Assembly (NCBI RefSeq): GCF_002744755.1
Contig: NZ_KZ319289.1
Coordinates: 62,001 to 126,000 of the forward strand
Source of the DNA: Leeuwenhoekiella nanhaiensis
Lineage (GTDB): Bacteria > Bacteroidota > Bacteroidia > Flavobacteriales > Flavobacteriaceae
Reading direction: 5' to 3'
DNA length: 64,000 bases
The notes under the pieces are model-generated. The model had not been told where the DNA came from. It saw only the letters and a list, made by a program, of their open reading frames with translations, and ran no database searches. Position 1 is the first letter of the stretch; the number at the start of each line of letters is the position of its first letter. Shown one piece after another: positions 28,529-37,159 of the stretch. A program made the translations under genes and the position numbers.

Positions 28529-31099
28529 ATGAAAAAAATTACAAGTTTACTTACACTTGTGTTTCTTTTGCTTACTGCTGCGGCACAGGCTCAAGGGACT
28601 ATTCGTGGAACTGTAGTAGATGGTGAGAATGGTACACCCCTACCCGGAGTTAACGTTGTTATTGAAGGCACCACAAACGGTGTTTCAACAGACTTTGATG
28701 GTATGTTTACCATTCAGGTAGTAGAAAACACGGGTTCTGTACGTGTTTCTTATGTGGGCTTCGCTCCTAAGGTTATTCCATTTGACCTCTCGGGTCAAAA
28801 AGTTATTGATTTAGGTACCATTGAGTTAGCTATGGATGATAATGCTTTAGATGAAGTAATTGTTCGTTCTTACTCTTTAGCTATAGATCGTAAAACACCT
28901 GTTGCAGTTTCTACAATTAAAGCTGAAACTATCGAGAATCAATTGGGTAATCAGGAATTTCCTGAGATTTTAAAAACAACCCCCGGTGTTTATGCCACAC
29001 GAGGAGGAGGTGGTTTTGGAGATGCAGAATTGCGTATACGTGGTTTTAACTCGGAGAACGTTGCGGTAATGATTAACGGTATTCCTGTAAACGATATGGA
29101 AAACGGTCGAGTATACTGGAGTAACTGGGCTGGTCTTTCTGATGTTGCAAGTTCAATGCAGGTTCAAAGAGGTCTTGGAGCTGCAATGATTGCTTTACCT
29201 TCAATTGGAGGTACAGTAAATATTGTTACTAAATCAACTGACATTGCAAAAGGTGGAAATGTAATGATGACTACCGGTAACGATGGGTATACTAAATATG
29301 GTTTTACACTTTCAACTGGTCTTTTAGACAGCGATTGGGCGGCGACAGTAAGTTTGTCCAGAACTTCTGGTAATGGCTTTGTTGATGGAACTCCATTCGA
29401 TGCCTATTCATATTTTGTGAATGTGGCTAAAAAGATTAATGAAAATCACGAATTATCTTTTACCGCATTTGGAGCGCCACAACGTCACGGTCAGCGTCAA
29501 AATCGTCTTTTGATAGATGATTACAGAAGAAGTCCTTCTGGAATTAAAACTAATGTTGACTGGGGTTATAGAAATGGTCAGTTTGTAAGCATCGAAGATA
29601 ACTTTTATCACAAGCCACAAATGTCATTAAACCACTATTGGACAATTAATGATAAATCTTCTCTTTCTTCTGCTGTTTACTATTCATTTGGTACCGGTGG
29701 TGGCGGTGGCTGGTCTGGTGACAATAAATTTCAATTTGGCACCAATTCTCCTTATCGAGACGGATTATATGGACCGGTAGATCTTGATGCTATTGCTGCA
29801 GATAACCAGGCAGCAGGTATTAATGGATCTGAAACAATCTTGAGAGCATCTCGAAATAACCACAATTGGCTTGGTGCTTTATCCCAATTCAATACAGAAA
29901 TTTCAGATTTTATTGATTTCACTGGAGGTATAGACTTACGTATTTATAAAGGAGAGCATTATCAGGAAGTGACAGATCTCCTTGGAGGACTATATTATAT
30001 TGATGATAATGATGAAAACGATCCGAATAAGTTAGTTCGCGAAGGTGATAAATTTAGCTACTATGATTTTGGATATACGAATTGGGCAGGTTTCTTTGCT
30101 CAGGCTGAATATGATAAAGACGCCCTTTCTGCAGTAGTATCTGTAGCAGGTTCTAATACAGCATATAAGCGTAAAGACTTTTTTAACTATTTAGACAGCG
30201 ATCCTCAACGTGAAACTGACTGGATTAATTTCCCGGCTTTCAGTACCAAGGGTGGTGTTAATTATAGATTGGACACTGAAAATAACGTGTTTGCAAATAT
30301 TGGGTATTTTGAAAGAGCACCATTTAATGATGCCGTATTCCAGAATTTTCAAAATGATGTGAACGCTGATGCCGAGAATCAGAAAATCTTTAGTGCAGAA
30401 TTGGGTTATGGGTTTAGAGGAAGTAACTTTAGAGCTGACTTAAACGTATATCGCACTAAATGGATGGATAGAACATTTACCAGAAGATTTACTGACCCTA
30501 ATGATAATCAATTTACCGCTAACATCTTAGGTATTGATGCATTACACCAGGGTATCGAATTGGAAATGCAATATCGTCCTGTTGATGCATTAACGTTGAC
30601 CGGTATGCTTTCCGTAGGAGATTGGAAATGGGATAACGATGTTGAGGATGTGCCTATTTTTGATGAAGACCAGAATCAATTGGTTGATGATGAGGGCGAA
30701 CCTGTTTTAGTAAATGTTTTGATTGATGGATTGAAAGTAGGTAACTCTGCTCAAACTACTTTTGCAGTAGGCGCAGATTACGCGATATTACCATCTACTA
30801 ATATACGTGCCAACTTTAACTATGCTGGGGATTATTTCTCAGATTATAATCCACTAGGGCGTGATGAGAGAGGACCACAAACCTGGGAGATGCCAGCTTA
30901 TGGATTACTGGATTTAGGTTTGACGCATCGTTTTGAATTTGGAGGTTTTAATGCTCAGATCAACGCTAATGTGTTTAACGTTTTAGATACAGAATATCTT
31001 TCAGATTCACAGAACGGTTCTGGTTCTGTTGCAGAGACGGCTCTTGTATACTACGGCCCTGGGCGAACGTATACTGTAGGTGCAAAAATTAATTTCTAA
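28529..31099 (+). CDS. TonB-dependent receptor of the candidate DNA-capture locus
   Basis: 856 residues. Signal peptide ending AQAQ, a CarboxypepD_reg-like domain (about 23-105, with PLPGVNVVIEGTTNGVSTDFD), a plug (about 125-240, with LRIRGFNSENVAVMINGIPV) and a barrel ending TVGAKINF. The plug spelling DMENGRVYWSNWAGLSD is shared by a group of Bacteroidota receptors that lack a SusD partner. Here the next two genes, 11 and 74 nt downstream, are a repeat lipoprotein and an endonuclease lipoprotein. Substrate uptake of nucleic acid fragments is inferred from these neighbours only. Confidence 0.92.
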   Translation: MKKITSLLTLVFLLLTAAAQAQGTIRGTVVDGENGTPLPGVNVVIEGTTNGVSTDFDGMFTIQVVENTGSVRVSYVGFAPKVIPFDLSGQKVIDLGTIELAMDDNALDEVIVRSYSLAIDRKTPVAVSTIKAETIENQLGNQEFPEILKTTPGVYATRGGGGFGDAELRIRGFNSENVAVMINGIPVNDMENGRVYWSNWAGLSDVASSMQVQRGLGAAMIALPSIGGTVNIVTKSTDIAKGGNVMMTTGNDGYTKYGFTLSTGLLDSDWAATVSLSRTSGNGFVDGTPFDAYSYFVNVAKKINENHELSFTAFGAPQRHGQRQNRLLIDDYRRSPSGIKTNVDWGYRNGQFVSIEDNFYHKPQMSLNHYWTINDKSSLSSAVYYSFGTGGGGGWSGDNKFQFGTNSPYRDGLYGPVDLDAIAADNQAAGINGSETILRASRNNHNWLGALSQFNTEISDFIDFTGGIDLRIYKGEHYQEVTDLLGGLYYIDDNDENDPNKLVREGDKFSYYDFGYTNWAGFFAQAEYDKDALSAVVSVAGSNTAYKRKDFFNYLDSDPQRETDWINFPAFSTKGGVNYRLDTENNVFANIGYFERAPFNDAVFQNFQNDVNADAENQKIFSAELGYGFRGSNFRADLNVYRTKWMDRTFTRRFTDPNDNQFTANILGIDALHQGIELEMQYRPVDALTLTGMLSVGDWKWDNDVEDVPIFDEDQNQLVDDEGEPVLVNVLIDGLKVGNSAQTTFAVGADYAILPSTNIRANFNYAGDYFSDYNPLGRDERGPQTWEMPAYGLLDLGLTHRFEFGGFNAQINANVFNVLDTEYLSDSQNGSGSVAETALVYYGPGRTYTVGAKINF

Positions 31100-31110
31100 A
31101 AATATTGAAA

Positions 31111-32829
31111 ATGAAAAATTTTATTTATTTATGGGTTTTTGCCCTGTTGAGCCTGGCAACAGTAGGTTGTGAGCCTCTAGAAGATATCAATGAAGAATTG
31201 GAGGCTAATGCGCCAGAATTCAACAATGATGGGAATGCAGTTCCTTATACGTTAACTGAGGATGACTATAGCGATCTTAAATTAGATGATAATTACTTCA
31301 ATGATGAAGATGAAGCAAGAGCACTTATTCCTGCTTTATTAGAGCAACAATTTCCTATTCTGGGGAACGGATCTTTAGTTGAAGTTACATTTATGGTAAA
31401 TGACACCCTCGAGCCTTCGTTTTATACTGTTGTAGAAGCAGATTATTCTGCAGCCGGGTTGGAAACTGATTATTTTCCAAACTTTGCTTCTGTTCAAGGT
31501 TTTCTTGAGGATGAGTTTTCGCAGTCTCTTGAAGGGGATTTAGTAGAACTTAGTTATAGAGTTCAAGCAGAAGTTATAGAATATGAACTTGTTGATGCAG
31601 ATTATAGTTTTGCGGCTACTGAACTTGAGGATGAATATCCTGCTCAAGCCTCAAACTTAGCGAGGTTTGGTAATTTCAATATTCAAAATAATAGTAGTAG
31701 TGCTTGGAGTTTAGATCAAATTGTTGAGGCTATAGGTTTAATAATTGATGAAAATTTTGGTAATGATGAGACTAAGGTCTACAATGTTTCTTATAATGCC
31801 TATGATGGTTCAGACGTGAATAGGAATGTAGGGGTGCGTTTTGTAGATGGTGAGTATGTCGTAGAGTCTTCATTGGCTACATCTTACACTCTTAGTGAGT
31901 CTGATTATGATTTAATAGGTGTGGAATTGGCATCGGATTATCCTGGTCCGGCGGCGAATGCTGCGCGTTTTAGTAGTTTTGATATACGTGAAACAAGTGG
32001 TAATTACTGGCGTCCAGAAGCTATTCTTGAAGCATTCAATGTTGTTTTGAAAGATCAATTCCCAAGTGCTGTAGATGGTTCAAAATTCAATATTACTTAT
32101 GCAGAGTTTCCTGGAGGTGCTACACGTGAAGCCAATATTTCACTTATAAAAGATTCTGGGAATTTTGTCGAAGATAATGAGCCGACAATAATTGTTGCGG
32201 ACGTAACAAGAGTTTTTTCATTAACAGAAGGCGAATGGAATAGGCCTCTAGAGTTAGACAGTAGCTTGTATCAAAATGAATTTGGTCAACGTTTTTCCAA
32301 CTTCGGAGATTTAGAAGATGCAGGTTATTTTATTGGCTTATATTTAGATCAGTTATTTCCTTATGCTCAACCTGGTGATTATAAATCAGTAGCGTTTAGA
32401 TATTACAATGGTAGTCGTACGGTCACTAAATATGGAAGGTTTGAGTTTATTAACGGCTCGTTTAAATACTTGCCTGAAGTTATTGAAACCAAACTTCAAT
32501 TTGGTAAAGAAGATGGAGAATGGCTGCCAGATAATACTATAGTTTATGTTCTTGCCGCAAGTGATTATGATTACGTTGCTGATCAGCTTGGAGCAAAATA
32601 TCCTTCTGAAACTGCGAATTTGAGTCAGTATGGTAACTTTAATACATTCAGCTGGGATGACGCAGAATTGTTAGAAGCATTCAACATAATTTTAGTTGAT
32701 ATCGTTGCGCCTAACGCAGAAGTTGGTCAGAAATACCAGCTTGTTGTAAGCATTTATAACGGTTCTACAGTTAATGCTAATTATGCTTTAATAAAGACTG
32801 AGGATGGTTCTTGGAAATATCAAGGTTAA
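31111..32829 (+). CDS. Repeat lipoprotein (about six related modules), function unknown
   Basis: 572 residues from the ATG at 31111 (a TTG two codons earlier is less likely). Lipobox LATVGC gives Cys20, followed by an acidic stretch. The mature protein repeats a module that begins with Y-[TEV]-L-x-[ED]-x-DY: about residues 46 (YTLTEDDY), 105 (YTVVEADY), 158 (YELVDADY), 259 (YTLSESDY), 369 (FSLTEGEW) and 478 (YVLAASDY). Longer modules continue with an EYP/DYP..A.NL..FGNF segment, a W....ILEAFN..L helix and a strand Y.V.Y..Y.G. No catalytic residues stand out. It occupies the place usually held by SusD, so a surface substrate-binding role is proposed. Confidence 0.8.
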   Translation: MKNFIYLWVFALLSLATVGCEPLEDINEELEANAPEFNNDGNAVPYTLTEDDYSDLKLDDNYFNDEDEARALIPALLEQQFPILGNGSLVEVTFMVNDTLEPSFYTVVEADYSAAGLETDYFPNFASVQGFLEDEFSQSLEGDLVELSYRVQAEVIEYELVDADYSFAATELEDEYPAQASNLARFGNFNIQNNSSSAWSLDQIVEAIGLIIDENFGNDETKVYNVSYNAYDGSDVNRNVGVRFVDGEYVVESSLATSYTLSESDYDLIGVELASDYPGPAANAARFSSFDIRETSGNYWRPEAILEAFNVVLKDQFPSAVDGSKFNITYAEFPGGATREANISLIKDSGNFVEDNEPTIIVADVTRVFSLTEGEWNRPLELDSSLYQNEFGQRFSNFGDLEDAGYFIGLYLDQLFPYAQPGDYKSVAFRYYNGSRTVTKYGRFEFINGSFKYLPEVIETKLQFGKEDGEWLPDNTIVYVLAASDYDYVADQLGAKYPSETANLSQYGNFNTFSWDDAELLEAFNIILVDIVAPNAEVGQKYQLVVSIYNGSTVNANYALIKTEDGSWKYQG

Positions 32830-32849
32830 TCTTTAGTGCATTAAATTTT

Positions 32850-32884
32850 AAAAACCTCCTGCAGCCATGTGGGAGGTTTTCTTT
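32850..32884 (+). terminator. Hairpin terminator or attenuator after the repeat lipoprotein
   Basis: AAAACCTCC and GGGAGGTTTT flank a 12-nt loop, followed by CTTTT. It stands between the repeat lipoprotein and the endonuclease gene and may lower, rather than block, read-through. Confidence 0.65.
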
Positions 32885-32903
32885 TCTATATTAAAATTGT
32901 ATT

Positions 32904-34556
32904 ATGAAAAAAGTTGAATTGAAATACTCCAAAATAGCTTTAGGCTTTATGTTAATTGGTTTGTTGGGTTGTAGTAGTGATGAAAGCCCTCAAAGCCAGG
33001 AGCCGGAAGCAGAAGTTAAAGCGCCAGAGGCAGTTGATGATACTTATACTACCGGAGAGAATGAAGTGCTAAGAATTTCAAATTTGCTTGAAAATGATGT
33101 GATCTACGATTATGGTAGAATAACAGAATTTGATGCATCTTCAGTAGAAGGTGGATCTATTAAAAAGAATAGTGATGATTCTTACAGTTATACACCTCCA
33201 GTAAATTATGTAGGAGAAGACAGTTTTGAATATACACTTTGTGATGCTGAATTACCTGCAAATTGCTCAAGCGCTAAAGTCACAATTACGGTTACGGGAG
33301 CAGAGCCTGTAGCTGTTGATGATAGTTATGAGGTTGAGGAGAACAGTTCTCTAGTTCTAAAAAACTTTACAGATAATGACGAACTTTTAGATAATGCAAA
33401 AGTTTCTTCGATAGATATTACCGGTTTGGAAGGTACTGCTGTTTTAAATGAAGATGCTTCAATAACTTATACTGCTCCAAATGGTTTTACGGGAGAAGAT
33501 ACCTTTACATATAGCCTGTGCGATGACGATGCCACGCCTAATTGTATGACAGCAAATATAGTAATTACGGTTACTGATGAAGGGAATCCAACAGCAGTAA
33601 ACGATGAGTTTATAGCGAAAGCAGGTTCAAGTACTATAACCCTATCTCGGTTTTTAGAAAATGACAATCTTCTAGACGATGCTGCTGTTACAAGCTTAAG
33701 CTATTCCGGTTCAGGAAGTGTTGTATTAAATGAAGATCAGACAATCTCCTACACTGCTCCGGCTGGTTTTAATGGAATGGATGAAATAACTTATTCTCTG
33801 TGTGATGATGATCAGCCTAATGCTTCTTGCTCGGAGGGAATTATTCATGTGCAGGTTTACACAGATCAGCAGTCATTTACAATTCCATCTGAATTGAAAA
33901 GCTATTACGAGAATATTCCGTTTAGATCAGCAACTCAAGAGAACTTTGATATTTTGAGATTTTTCACCAGATATAATCACACAACTATTTTAGAATATAC
34001 AGATCGTCACGATTACCTTTACGACGCAGATGAAGACCCGTCAAACTCTGCTAATGTAATCCTGATGTATACAGGTGAAAGTCGCGATCGCAGGGAGTGG
34101 TCATCTAGTGCAAATTCATATTCGCCACAAACCTTTAATACGGAACATGTTTTCCCGCAATCCCTGTTATCTACCGAAGATGCGGTGACTGATTTACACC
34201 ATTTACGTTCCACAGATGATGCGATAAACTCATTGCGTCTCAATTATCCGTTTGTAGATGGAAGCGGTATTTACAAGTTGGTTAACGACAATTCCTGGTA
34301 TCCCGGTGATGAGTGGAAGGGAGATGTAGCGCGTATGGTGCTCTACCTAAATATTCGTTATGGAGAAGACTTTAATAGAGTAGGTAACCTTGATTTGTTT
34401 CTAAAATGGAACCGCGAAGATCCGGTGTCTGAATTCGAAAAGCAGCGCAATAACGTAATTCAAGGTGCTCAGGGCAATCGTAACCCATTTATTGACAATC
34501 CGTATTTGATAACCTTGATATGGGGCGGCACACCTGCTGAGAATACCTGGCAGTAA
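32904..34556 (+). CDS. Surface-type lipoprotein endonuclease I with three Ig-like modules
   Basis: 550 residues. Lipobox LIGLLGC gives Cys23; the following SSDES resembles the acidic surface-export signals known for Bacteroidota lipoproteins. Three cadherin/Ig-like modules (about 41-131, 134-225, 228-320) share AVDD.Y starts, ENDxLLD and YTAP.GF..D. Each has a Cys pair 8-9 residues apart with Asp-rich spacing (C113/C121, C206/C214, C300/C309). The C-terminal domain (about 330-540) is endonuclease I: FNTEHVFPQS (His415 as the likely general base), DLHHLRSTDDAINSLR (Asn442 as a metal ligand) and the closing RNPFIDNP. It should cut DNA, possibly RNA, outside the cell. Confidence 0.9.
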   Translation: MKKVELKYSKIALGFMLIGLLGCSSDESPQSQEPEAEVKAPEAVDDTYTTGENEVLRISNLLENDVIYDYGRITEFDASSVEGGSIKKNSDDSYSYTPPVNYVGEDSFEYTLCDAELPANCSSAKVTITVTGAEPVAVDDSYEVEENSSLVLKNFTDNDELLDNAKVSSIDITGLEGTAVLNEDASITYTAPNGFTGEDTFTYSLCDDDATPNCMTANIVITVTDEGNPTAVNDEFIAKAGSSTITLSRFLENDNLLDDAAVTSLSYSGSGSVVLNEDQTISYTAPAGFNGMDEITYSLCDDDQPNASCSEGIIHVQVYTDQQSFTIPSELKSYYENIPFRSATQENFDILRFFTRYNHTTILEYTDRHDYLYDADEDPSNSANVILMYTGESRDRREWSSSANSYSPQTFNTEHVFPQSLLSTEDAVTDLHHLRSTDDAINSLRLNYPFVDGSGIYKLVNDNSWYPGDEWKGDVARMVLYLNIRYGEDFNRVGNLDLFLKWNREDPVSEFEKQRNNVIQGAQGNRNPFIDNPYLITLIWGGTPAENTWQ

Positions 34557-34574
34557 TTGATGTCTGAAAAGTTT

Positions 34575-34606
34575 AAAAACCCTTCCTGAAACGGAAGGGT
34601 TTTTTG
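34575..34606 (+). terminator. Terminator after the endonuclease gene
   Basis: AAAAACCCTTCC / GGAAGGGTTTTTT with a short loop; strong stem and T run. Confidence 0.85.
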
Positions 34607-34648
34607 CTTTCCACTGTTTTTAAAAGCATGGGTTTCACCTCAAAAAGT

Positions 34649-34656
34649 TATCTTTG
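34649..34656 (+). promoter_or_regulatory. -7 element (TATCTTTG)
   Basis: TATCTTTG lies 18 nt before the ATG at 34675, just after the preceding terminator. Confidence 0.6.
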
Positions 34657-34674
34657 AAAACCAAAAACTAAATC

Positions 34675-35115
34675 ATGTATAACACCATACAATTTGTACA
34701 CTCCTATTGGGCCTATCTTGTGCTCATCGTACTGACTATAACGACTATAAATGTGATTGTTTCCTATTTTGGAAATAAAGAATTTGGCGCCCGTGATTTT
34801 CGCCTAGCACTTTTTACATTGATTGTTACGCATATTCAGTTGCTGATAGGAATCGTGCTTTACTTTGTTTCACCATTAGGCGCTAAAGCCATCGCTTCTG
34901 AAGGGATGAGCGCTGCAATGAAAGATCCTAATCTGAGGTTGTACGTTGTGGAGCATCCGCTCGCGATGATTGTAACCGTAGTATTCATAACGATTGGCTA
35001 CAGCAAACACAAAAAGAAACTGACCTCAAAGCCCAAGTTTAAATTACTGGCTATTTTTTATACCCTTGCATTGATTGTAATGCTAACACGCATTCCTTGG
35101 TCTAACTGGTTTTAA
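34675..35115 (+). CDS. Four-helix inner membrane protein, conserved hypothetical
   Basis: 146 residues with four predicted membrane segments (about 10-30, 46-68, 92-106, 122-140). Histidines occur near the helix starts (FVHSYWAY, VTHIQLLIG, VVEHPLAM), an arrangement like cytochrome-b-type or CopD-like small membrane proteins, so heme binding is possible but unproven. It is a single-gene unit between two terminators. In Flavobacteria similar proteins carry no firm function. Confidence 0.7.
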   Translation: MYNTIQFVHSYWAYLVLIVLTITTINVIVSYFGNKEFGARDFRLALFTLIVTHIQLLIGIVLYFVSPLGAKAIASEGMSAAMKDPNLRLYVVEHPLAMIVTVVFITIGYSKHKKKLTSKPKFKLLAIFYTLALIVMLTRIPWSNWF

Positions 35116-35152
35116 AATAGAGGTGAGATTTTAGACCCAATTATTTAGATAA

Positions 35153-35190
35153 AAAAACCCTATGACTAGCGCACTATTTATAGGGTTTTT
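35153..35190 (+). terminator. Terminator, possibly bidirectional
   Basis: AAAAACCCTAT / ATAGGGTTTTT with a 16-nt loop. A and T runs on both sides could serve both converging genes. Confidence 0.7.
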
Positions 35191-35196
35191 AATTTT

Positions 35197-35231
35197 GTCT
35201 AACGTCTAACGTCTAACGTCTAACGTCTAAC
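35197..35231. repeat. Heptamer tandem repeat (GTCTAAC) x5
   Basis: Five perfect copies of GTCTAAC. The last copy covers the stop codon of the minus-strand aminopeptidase gene at 35227-35229. Confidence 0.9.
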
Positions 35232-36519
35232 GTTTCATCCAGTCTTCGATTTCTTCAACCTCAAGCGGAATGTTGCGCATCAGATTAAAAGGTTCGCCAC
35301 TTTCCTGAATCACTACATCATCTTCCAGACGAATACCAAAACCTTCATCGGGCAGATAAATACCCGGCTCTACCGTAAACACATTATTGGCTTGCATGGG
35401 TTCGTGCAGCAATCCGTAATCGTGGGTGTCCAGACCAATATGGTGTGAAGTGCCGTGCATAAAATACTTTTTGTAAGCCGGCCAGTCTTTGTTTTCGTTT
35501 TGAACATCAGCTTTATCAAGAAGCCCAAGACCTACTAATTCCGAAGTCATCAGTTTACCCACTTCTTCGTGATAGGGTCCCCAGAGCGCTCCGGGTACTA
35601 ACATCTTGGTCGCTTCCTTTTTTACACGCAGCACGGCATTGTAAACTTCTTTTTGGCGCTCTGAAAACCTTCCGCTTACCGGGATGGTTCGGGTCATATC
35701 GCTACTGTAATTGGCATATTCTGCACCTATATCCAGTAAGATCAATTCTCCTGCTTTGCATTCAGAATTATTGACTACGTAATGCAAAACATTCGCGTTG
35801 TTTCCGCTCGCGACAATAGGCGTATAGGCAAAACCTCTGGAGCGATTTCTGAGGAACTCGTGCATAAATTCGGCTTCAATCTCATATTCCATTACGCCGG
35901 GTTTAACAAACTGAAGCACGCGCTTAAACCCTTTTTCGGTGATGTTACAGGCCTGCTGCATAATGTCGAGTTCAATAGGATCTTTAACCGAGCGTAAGCG
36001 CTGCAAAATAGGATTGCTTTTTGCCACGCGATGAGCGGGATACTGCTCTTTTACGGTTTTGTTGAAACGCGCCTCGCGGGTTTCGGTCTCCACATTAGCA
36101 CGGTAATGCTCATTGGTGTTGATGTAAAGCGTTTCGGCCTGAGTCATCAGTTCGTAGAAAATTTTATCCCATTCCTTAAGCCAGTAAACGGTTTTTACAC
36201 CGCTCACTTCATACGCATGCTCTTTGGTAAGCTTTTCACCTTCCCAGACAGCAATATGGTCATTGGTTTCCTTTAAGAACAGGATTTCGCGATGCTTTTC
36301 TTTCGGGCAATCAGGAAATAACACCAGGATACTTTCCTCCTGATCTACTCCGCTTAAAAAGAACAAATCGCGGTTCTGCTGAAAAGGCATCGTGCTATCT
36401 GCACCTATTGGGTAAATGTCGTTACTGTTAAACACCGCAAGACTATTTGGCTGCATAGCCTCCATAAAATTTTTACGGTTTTTGATAAATAAGTTGCGGT
36501 CTATAGGGTCGTATTTCAT
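35227..36519 (-). CDS. Aminopeptidase P family (Xaa-Pro aminopeptidase)
   Basis: 430 residues. Removes N-terminal residues preceding proline. An N-terminal creatinase-like domain (about 1-165) is followed by the pita-bread M24 domain with metal ligands in LILLDIGAEYANYSSDMTRT (two Asp), HGTSHHIGLDTHDYG (His), FTVEPGIY (Glu) and IRLEDDVVI (Glu). All five ligands are present, so it should be active. Cytoplasmic, no signal peptide. The stop codon is embedded in a tandem heptamer repeat. Confidence 0.94.
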   Translation of the reverse strand: MKYDPIDRNLFIKNRKNFMEAMQPNSLAVFNSNDIYPIGADSTMPFQQNRDLFFLSGVDQEESILVLFPDCPKEKHREILFLKETNDHIAVWEGEKLTKEHAYEVSGVKTVYWLKEWDKIFYELMTQAETLYINTNEHYRANVETETREARFNKTVKEQYPAHRVAKSNPILQRLRSVKDPIELDIMQQACNITEKGFKRVLQFVKPGVMEYEIEAEFMHEFLRNRSRGFAYTPIVASGNNANVLHYVVNNSECKAGELILLDIGAEYANYSSDMTRTIPVSGRFSERQKEVYNAVLRVKKEATKMLVPGALWGPYHEEVGKLMTSELVGLGLLDKADVQNENKDWPAYKKYFMHGTSHHIGLDTHDYGLLHEPMQANNVFTVEPGIYLPDEGFGIRLEDDVVIQESGEPFNLMRNIPLEVEEIEDWMKR

Positions 36520-36561
36520 AATTGAATTTGAATTTTTTCAAAGGTACAGGAAATTCGAGGA

Positions 36562-36642
36562 ACATCCCCTCCAACCTCCCCTTCAAAGGGGAGGCTTTAC
36601 GTTTTCGGGCCCTCCCTTTGAAGGGAGGGTTGGGAGGGATGT
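36562..36642. repeat. REP-like GC-rich hairpin upstream of DUF559 gene
   Basis: The left arm starts ACATCCCCTCCAACCTCCCC and contains TTCAAAGGGGAGG; the right arm CCCTCCCTTTGAAGGG then AGGGTTGGGAGGGATGT is nearly its reverse complement over about 33 nt. The two arms are separated by about 15 nt. Much more GC-rich than the surrounding DNA. Confidence 0.85.
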
Positions 36643-36667
36643 AAAAGCAATTTTCCTAAATTTAATT

Positions 36668-37030
36668 ATGTCAAATAAAATCATCCCATACCGATCAGAT
36701 TTAAAAGAGCTTGCCAGGGCTTTGAGGAAGGGTCAGACCGAAGCTGAAAAGCTATTGTGGGAGGCAATCAGGAGAAAAAAGCTGGGGGTGGAATTTCACA
36801 GACAAATCCCTTTATTGGATTTTATTGTTGATTTCTATTGTCACGAGCTTGGACTTGCAATTGAGGTGGACGGTTCTGTTCACGACACTCAATTTCTGGA
36901 GGATGCTGAGCGTTCAGCTAAAATAGAGCAGTATGGCGTTAAAATTTTACGGTTTACAAATGATCAGGTCTTTAAGGATATAAATAGTGTGATAGCAGCC
37001 ATCAAGTTGGAAATTGAAGAGCGCAGTTAA
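36668..37030 (+). CDS. DUF559 endonuclease-like protein in a REP-like cassette
   Basis: 120 residues from the ATG at 36668; longer in-frame extensions would read through the upstream repeat and are rejected. DUF559 has a Vsr-like PD-(D/E)xK fold: TEAEKLLWEAIRRKKLG, FHRQIPLLDFIVDFYC with the acidic residue, then LAIEVDGSVHD and ILRFTNDQVF. It is likely a DNA nicking or repair-type nuclease. Hairpins of the same repeat family lie 26 nt before the ATG and begin at the stop codon, suggesting that gene and repeats form one unit. Confidence 0.85.
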   Translation: MSNKIIPYRSDLKELARALRKGQTEAEKLLWEAIRRKKLGVEFHRQIPLLDFIVDFYCHELGLAIEVDGSVHDTQFLEDAERSAKIEQYGVKILRFTNDQVFKDINSVIAAIKLEIEERS

Positions 37031-37087
37031 CATCCCCTCCAACCTCCCTCCCGAGCCATTCGGGAAAGGGAGGCCGGGGTGGGATGT
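37030..37087. repeat. REP-like hairpin at the DUF559 stop codon
   Basis: ACATCCCCTCCAACCTCCC pairs with GGGAGGCCGGGGTGGGATGT, with an inner CCCGAgccatTCGGG hairpin. It starts at the last base of the DUF559 stop codon and could also end its transcript. Confidence 0.8.
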
Positions 37088-37159
37088 TTTAGATTTTGAG
37101 GTTAGGTCATTCCTCATAAAAAGGGTATTTTAGGGCTTCTTAATTTTACACACTTTAGT

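Noticed and set aside
35197-35231. CRISPR-like array
   Set aside because: The 7-nt units are directly adjacent with no spacers and no cas genes are near; it is a simple tandem repeat.
36416-36667. Upstream extension of the DUF559 ORF
   Set aside because: It would translate the opposite strand of the aminopeptidase gene and the REP-like hairpin; the family start matches the ATG at 36668.
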